This document shows, in pieces, positions 59,902 to 64,000 of a stretch of DNA of 64,000 nucleotides; positions within the stretch are counted from its first letter, which is position 1; each line of letters starts with the position of its first letter. The notes under the pieces were generated by a model. The model was not told the DNA's origin and did not search any database. It was given only the letters and a program-made list of their open reading frames with translations. Origin of the DNA: SB15 sp964639245 (GTDB lineage: Bacteria > Chloroflexota > Anaerolineae > Aggregatilineales > J027); assembly GCA_964639245.1 (NCBI GenBank), contig CAZXCU010000004.1, forward strand, positions 62,001-126,000, given 5' to 3'. The translations under genes and the position numbers were made by a program.

Positions 59902-62328
59902 TTATTGATAGCGCAGAATGTCGGAAACGGTTTTTCGGGAGGCGGCTACCGAAGGCCACATGCTGGCAATAGAGGCCACAATCAACACACCAACCAACCC
60001 GAAGACAATCATTTGTGGCGGATAGGTGAATTCGACTCCTTCAAAAGGCAATGACCCCATCATGCCCAACCCTAAACCGTAGCTTAGCGGAATGGCGACC
60101 AGCCATGCAACCACGCCTACGACCAGTCCTTCGACCATGAATTGCGAGACAATCGAGAGCGACCCGCCGCCAATTGAACGAATCACACCGATTTCTTTCT
60201 GACGTTCAAACACCGCCATCGAAAGCGCTGCCAGCAAACCAATTGCACCCACTGCCGCCATGATGCCCGAAGTCATGTTGAAAATCAGCAGGAACACATT
60301 CATACCTTCTGCCGCACTTTCCGCAATTGCTTCTTGATTGGTGAATTGCGCTTGAATACCCGCATTTTGCAGCACCGTTTCAATGTCTTCAATTTTGTTA
60401 TCCACGGCTTCAAGGTCAGGGTCGCCGTTCAACATCACCAGAAAAACACTGGGAACAGGATTGCCTTCTGCATCGCTAAATTCGGTAATCCGTGCCAATT
60501 CCCGCCAAGGCATAACAATTTGGGCTTGAGAAAGCGTCATCACGCCCAAAACTTCATATTCATAGGGTTTTCCCTGTGCAGTAATGGTCACGGCATCCCC
60601 GGCTTGAATGTCTAACTGCTCGGCAACCGGACTGGTCAACACCACCCCGATTTTGTCAGGATCATCGCTCCAGCCTGTGCCACTTTCAAAATCGAAATTC
60701 AATACCGGGCTGGCAGGGTCAATCCCTAAGACATTGAGTTGGCTCGAACCTGCATCCAAGGGGCCAGTGCCTTCGTAACCATCCAACGAAACGGCGGTGC
60801 TTAACCCCGGATAAATGCCCTCAATACCTTCGATGTTTGCCAGCGCGGTTTGCATGGCTTCTAAAGATTGCGGGTCACGCGGCGTAACAGCGACCTTATA
60901 AGCAAAGGTATCAAACAAGGTGTTAATCTGGTCTTGTACCCCGATAAAGACAGCAGTCACCCCCATAAATGCAGCGATAGCTAAGGTCAGGGTAAGGCCA
61001 GTCAGCGCCAAACGTCCGCGTTTCTGGAACACGTTGCTCACGGCTTGACGGGCGCTCAAGGGCAAGGGCAGTTGTCCAATCCATTTAGCCATCCGTCCCG
61101 CCCCCCAATTAGAAGCAATCCCCAAGTCAGTCATCGCGTCCAAAATGCTGACCCGTGTGCCATTGAAGACGGGAATGAAGGCCACCAGAACGGGTACAAT
61201 CAGCCCTAACACTGCCCCAACGAAAATCCCAGCCGTAGAGATTTTGAAGCCATCTACATACATTGCGGCGGATTCAGCCAGAGAGGGAGTCATCCAACCT
61301 GCCAGCAGTACGCCCAAGGTCACGCCAACGATTGTGCCAAAAATGCCATAGACGAAGGCCATGCCTGCGTACATGAAGAAGTTGTCCCAGCGCGAAGCCC
61401 CGATAGATTTCATCACGCCAATTTGCCGTTTTTGTTCGATCACCACCGCGTTGATGATATTGATGACCAAAAACGCGGACACAATCATACCGACCACCGC
61501 CAGCAGATTCAGCACCCCCACCACATCACTCACGTTTTTTCTGAGGAGATGGCTGTCGGGGTTGTCCGTATAGCTAAAGAAGGGGCGGTAAGGGGTTTCG
61601 GATGCCAGCGTGCCTAAGAAATTGTTCTGACCGCTTTTGGCAGCATCAAAATTTGTGTGGCGCACCATAAACGTACTGAAACCCGCGAATCCACTGATGG
61701 CTTGTGCATCGGTATAGTGGGTATAGATGCGTTCTTCCGCCAGCAGATTTTCCATCCAGTAGGGGTAGGTGTGAAAAACAATCCCAACCACCGTGACTTC
61801 AGTAAAATTGGCAGTGTTGCGCGGGTCACGAATTGCTAGCGCATCCCCTACCTTGACATCGTATTTGGCAGCAAAGCGGCGTTCAATGACAATCTCATTT
61901 TGTCCAGCAACCGGTAAACGACCTTCTAAAACTTCCTTGAAAGGTTCAAGTGAGGTTTCTTCAAAAGGCTGCGAAAATGCGACCAAAGCACTTTCCTCCA
62001 GCGAGTCTTGGTTGGCCTTGCGCCATGACACGGTAGAAACTGCCCGCGCTTCAACCGCAGTCACACCCGGAATGTCCCGTAAGGTTTCCAGATATTGCTG
62101 GTTTTCTTCCAGCGAAATTTGCCCTGTAGGAATACTGACCCCTACATACAACATCCCCATTTCTTCGGGTTGCAAATCTGCATCTACCTGTTTGAGGATG
62201 AGATCGCCTAAACTGACGAGCATGGTTACGCCCATGACCCCGATGAGAATACTCAAAATGACAAGAAAGGTGCGCCCTTTCCGTGCCAGAATGTCCCCCA
62301 AAATTTTACGTCCGCGTGTTCTAACCAT
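59902..62328 (-). CDS. FtsX/MacB-type ABC permease without adjacent ATPase
   Basis: An 808-residue permease with two modules. It has a first helix (about 15-38) and a MacB-like external domain (about 40-265). A first FtsX domain (about 268-400) contains VIEQKRQIGVMKSIGASRWDN. A second external domain (about 470-655) and a second FtsX domain (about 670-800, with VFERQKEIGVIRSIGG) follow. The C-terminus VSDILRYQ resembles that of the permease at 14044 (LNVLRYE). GGAGGGAACACG precedes the ATG. The neighbours are a DUF1461 protein and a synthase-like gene, with no ATP-binding protein. Confidence 0.88.
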   Translation of the reverse strand: MVRTRGRKILGDILARKGRTFLVILSILIGVMGVTMLVSLGDLILKQVDADLQPEEMGMLYVGVSIPTGQISLEENQQYLETLRDIPGVTAVEARAVSTVSWRKANQDSLEESALVAFSQPFEETSLEPFKEVLEGRLPVAGQNEIVIERRFAAKYDVKVGDALAIRDPRNTANFTEVTVVGIVFHTYPYWMENLLAEERIYTHYTDAQAISGFAGFSTFMVRHTNFDAAKSGQNNFLGTLASETPYRPFFSYTDNPDSHLLRKNVSDVVGVLNLLAVVGMIVSAFLVINIINAVVIEQKRQIGVMKSIGASRWDNFFMYAGMAFVYGIFGTIVGVTLGVLLAGWMTPSLAESAAMYVDGFKISTAGIFVGAVLGLIVPVLVAFIPVFNGTRVSILDAMTDLGIASNWGAGRMAKWIGQLPLPLSARQAVSNVFQKRGRLALTGLTLTLAIAAFMGVTAVFIGVQDQINTLFDTFAYKVAVTPRDPQSLEAMQTALANIEGIEGIYPGLSTAVSLDGYEGTGPLDAGSSQLNVLGIDPASPVLNFDFESGTGWSDDPDKIGVVLTSPVAEQLDIQAGDAVTITAQGKPYEYEVLGVMTLSQAQIVMPWRELARITEFSDAEGNPVPSVFLVMLNGDPDLEAVDNKIEDIETVLQNAGIQAQFTNQEAIAESAAEGMNVFLLIFNMTSGIMAAVGAIGLLAALSMAVFERQKEIGVIRSIGGGSLSIVSQFMVEGLVVGVVAWLVAIPLSYGLGLGMMGSLPFEGVEFTYPPQMIVFGLVGVLIVASIASMWPSVAASRKTVSDILRYQ

Positions 62329-62411
62329 CGTGTTCCCTCCAATAAGGTTGCGACGTACCCTATTACGCTAAGTATAAAACCAAGTTGCGCGGCAGAGAGG
62401 AAAGCCGATGG

Positions 62412-62428
62412 AAAATCCGCCGAAAGTC
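62412..62428 (-). repeat. 17-base intergenic motif, copy 2
   Basis: On the minus strand it reads GACTTTCGGCGGATTTT, identical to 41004-41020 and again upstream of a gene start (84 bases before the FtsX permease ATG). It may be a dispersed repeat or a shared regulatory site. Confidence 0.4.
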
Positions 62429-62468
62429 TGAGTAAGAACGCCGTTTAGAAGCGTGCTGTTTTGAGGGT

Positions 62469-63191
62469 TTAACTTGGGGAGTCGGCTTTTTCATGGAGGA
62501 CAGGCTGCTTTTTGCGCCCCCAAAGGGGAATCGCAATGCAGGCCAACGCGCCGCCAAGGGTTAAAACACCGACCATCAACGATGAATCGAACCAGAATTG
62601 CTGCGGATACAACCGGATGAGGGTGTCATCCCGATAAAATTGCCATGTCCCATCGGAAAAAAACAGGGCATGGAAGGTGTCGAAGAAAAAGTCCCAACTC
62701 ACAAAAATTAGAACCACCAAAATGATAATGGTTACAAGCGTGGTGATTCCGCCGTGCAGGAAAATTTGAGGTAGGCGTTGGCGGGTTTCAGGAAAATACG
62801 CCAAAAACGCGATCCCAATAATAAAAATGATTAGGCTGACGGTGAGTACCTGCATGGCGACTTGGGTAACGACTTTGACATCTTCCATGTGGTCAAGTTC
62901 TTTTTCACGAAAGGCAGGTTCGCCGTCAATTTGCAAATCGCCCAGATAGGCAATCTCGGAGTCGTTGAGTAGGTAGCGAATCCCATACGGGCCATATTCC
63001 AAACGCACGTCTTTATCCCACCCGTACAAATCTTCGGGGAAACCAGCGCGGTTGTATTCAAATTTGAGCCATGTTTCGGTCAGCATGAGGCGAACACTGA
63101 GTAACACTAGCAGCACAGGGACAAGGGCTGTGAGCAGGATTTGTAGGGCAAAAATGGCTTGTTTGGGGAAAGAAATTATTTTTTCTGTCAT
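62469..63191 (-). CDS. TIGR01906/DUF1461 integral membrane protein
   Basis: A 240-residue protein with four membrane helices. The first (about 10-32) is followed by an external region with YGIRYLLNDSEIAYLG and ELDHMEDVKVV, the latter being the mark of the family. Later come IRLYPQQFWFD and the final helix. In Gram-positive bacteria these proteins have been linked to lipoprotein modification (Lit-like), but this is family knowledge and not shown here. ATG 63189-63191 has AGGGAAAA upstream and is preferred to a TTG further out. Confidence 0.75.
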   Translation of the reverse strand: MTEKIISFPKQAIFALQILLTALVPVLLVLLSVRLMLTETWLKFEYNRAGFPEDLYGWDKDVRLEYGPYGIRYLLNDSEIAYLGDLQIDGEPAFREKELDHMEDVKVVTQVAMQVLTVSLIIFIIGIAFLAYFPETRQRLPQIFLHGGITTLVTIIILVVLIFVSWDFFFDTFHALFFSDGTWQFYRDDTLIRLYPQQFWFDSSLMVGVLTLGGALACIAIPLWGRKKQPVLHEKADSPS

Positions 63192-63204
63192 GATTTTCCC
63201 TAAA

Positions 63205-64000
63205 TTATGGAGCGAGTGTCTCCGCTTCGCCACTCAGCAAAAATTCGATGGTCATGTCATCCACGATTGTTTCAACCGGGGCGCGGTCATCGGTAAAAAT
63301 AACATCGGACGTTTCGGTGGGCTGCAAATTGGCAACCGCGTCATTAAGCGCTTGCCATAAAATTGCATGTTGAGTTTGGTTGATCGTTTGAAAATTTTGG
63401 ATGAGGTTTTCGGCTTGAGTCGGCTGTTTCGTGGCAACCAGAATCGTATTGAGCGAATCAGGAACGTCGATGCGGTGAACCGACGGAAACACTTGTAACA
63501 TGGTGTTTGCCATAGCCCATTCCAAACGACGGTCTGAAGGGGTGCGTCCGACATTAATCACCACCACACCATTTTCCGCCAACTTTGCGTCAATTTCCTC
63601 AAAAAATTCAACGGTGGTCAACTGCCAAGGGACGTAGGGAACGCGATAAGCATCGATTCCCACCACCGTATATTTTTCATCCAGATTCTTGAAGGCGTAG
63701 CGGGCATCTTCGACAATCACATTCAAGTTGGGCATGTCCATTTCAAGATAGCGGCGGCTGGCCTCGACGACATCGCCATCAATCTCAATCCCATCAATCG
63801 GAATCTGCCCGTAAACGGCGGTATGCTGGCGGGCAATTGTCCCACCTGCTAGGCCGATAATCGCTAGCGACTGCATCTCATCGGGGCGAAAATCAGCATT
63901 GAAATAGGGGGCGGCAAGAAATAAATCCCATGTGCGCCCATAATAGAGAATGTCGGGGTGGTATTGCGAGTGAATCCCCTGCCCTTCGTTCAACCACAAA
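63205..64000 (-). CDS. Spermidine synthase-like protein, C-terminal catalytic half (cut by window edge)
   Basis: The minus-strand frame runs in from beyond the right edge and stops at 63205-63207. The visible 265 residues form the Rossmann-like aminopropyltransferase domain. LNEGQGIHSQYHPD and YYGRTWDLFLAAPYF open it. SLAIIGLAGGTIAR is the nucleotide loop, IDGIEIDGDVVEASRRYL the acidic loop, and VIVEDARYAFKN and VGIDAYRVPYVPW follow. LNEGQGIHS is typical of the C-terminal part of membrane-fused family members, so a membrane half probably lies beyond the edge. It complements the left-edge gene, which shows only the membrane half. Confidence 0.82.
   Translation of the reverse strand, partial: LWLNEGQGIHSQYHPDILYYGRTWDLFLAAPYFNADFRPDEMQSLAIIGLAGGTIARQHTAVYGQIPIDGIEIDGDVVEASRRYLEMDMPNLNVIVEDARYAFKNLDEKYTVVGIDAYRVPYVPWQLTTVEFFEEIDAKLAENGVVVINVGRTPSDRRLEWAMANTMLQVFPSVHRIDVPDSLNTILVATKQPTQAENLIQNFQTINQTQHAILWQALNDAVANLQPTETSDVIFTDDRAPVETIVDDMTIEFLLSGEAETLAP

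Noticed and set aside
1..64000. CRISPR array, rRNA or tRNA genes, insertion sequences
   Set aside because: No regularly spaced direct repeats, no rRNA-like or cloverleaf sequences and no transposase genes were seen on either strand.

Overview
The window looks like a chromosomal segment of a free-living bacterium of roughly even base composition, most likely a member of the Chloroflexota (Anaerolineae-like). Pointers to this are an IleRS2-type isoleucyl-tRNA synthetase, proline/threonine-rich exported proteins, very large multi-GAF histidine kinases, two-module FtsX permeases, a MalEFG importer and a NrfD-type membrane redox module. The assignment is inference from gene content; there is no rRNA or tRNA gene here to settle it. 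Both window edges cut genes of the same family: the left edge holds the membrane half and the right edge the catalytic half of spermidine-synthase-like proteins, both on the minus strand.

Layout. 1-8.1 kb: a partial spermidine-synthase-like membrane protein, then a plus-strand run of GNAT, two membrane TPR proteins, two small anchored proteins, ileS and lspA. 8.1-12 kb (minus): an exported phosphodiester glycosidase, a structured RNA candidate (6S-like), an anchored protein and purine nucleoside phosphorylase. 12-13.2 kb: a tyrosine recombinase that stops before its catalytic tyrosine, beside a 478-bp AT-rich gene desert. 13.2-17.2 kb: a MacB/FtsX-type ABC pair. 17.3-22.1 kb (minus): a split ThrE exporter, then the overlapping set fcl, orphan mrpF, methyltransferase and mazG. 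22.2-31.1 kb: ywbE, a HELGH membrane protein and a polysaccharide ABC exporter whose permease (wzm-like) and ATPase (wzt-like) are separated by a malEFG plus GH13 cassette. The GH13 gene is cut short where wzt begins.

31.1-37.4 kb: an exported protein, pth and mfd, then a divergent XRE repressor / BRO-like pair. 37.4-40.9 kb (minus): three glycosyltransferases and a membrane protein of a glycan locus. 41-46.6 kb: a NarL-type regulator, a six-GAF kinase, a c-type cytochrome lipoprotein and an OsmC protein. 46.6-48.5 kb: a metal-binding lipocalin-unrelated ZnuA-type binding protein under an apparent metal-responsive operator, an ABM protein and a small membrane protein. 48.6-55.3 kb: the most distinctive block, a seven-helix membrane kinase, its regulator, a 17-heme cytochrome c with a C-terminal anchor, a Tat-exported four-cluster ferredoxin and a ten-helix NrfD protein. 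This reads as a self-regulated quinone-to-multiheme electron transfer complex without a molybdopterin subunit. 55.4-64 kb: pcrA/uvrD, a GT-C glycosyltransferase, an RlmD-like rRNA methyltransferase, and minus-strand FtsX permease, DUF1461 protein and the partial synthase.

The items most worth following are the 17-heme/FeS/NrfD module with its own sensor pair, the GXHH signature in IleRS, the exporter split by a sugar-import cassette, the 6S-like RNA locus, and the truncated recombinase next to the AT-rich stretch.
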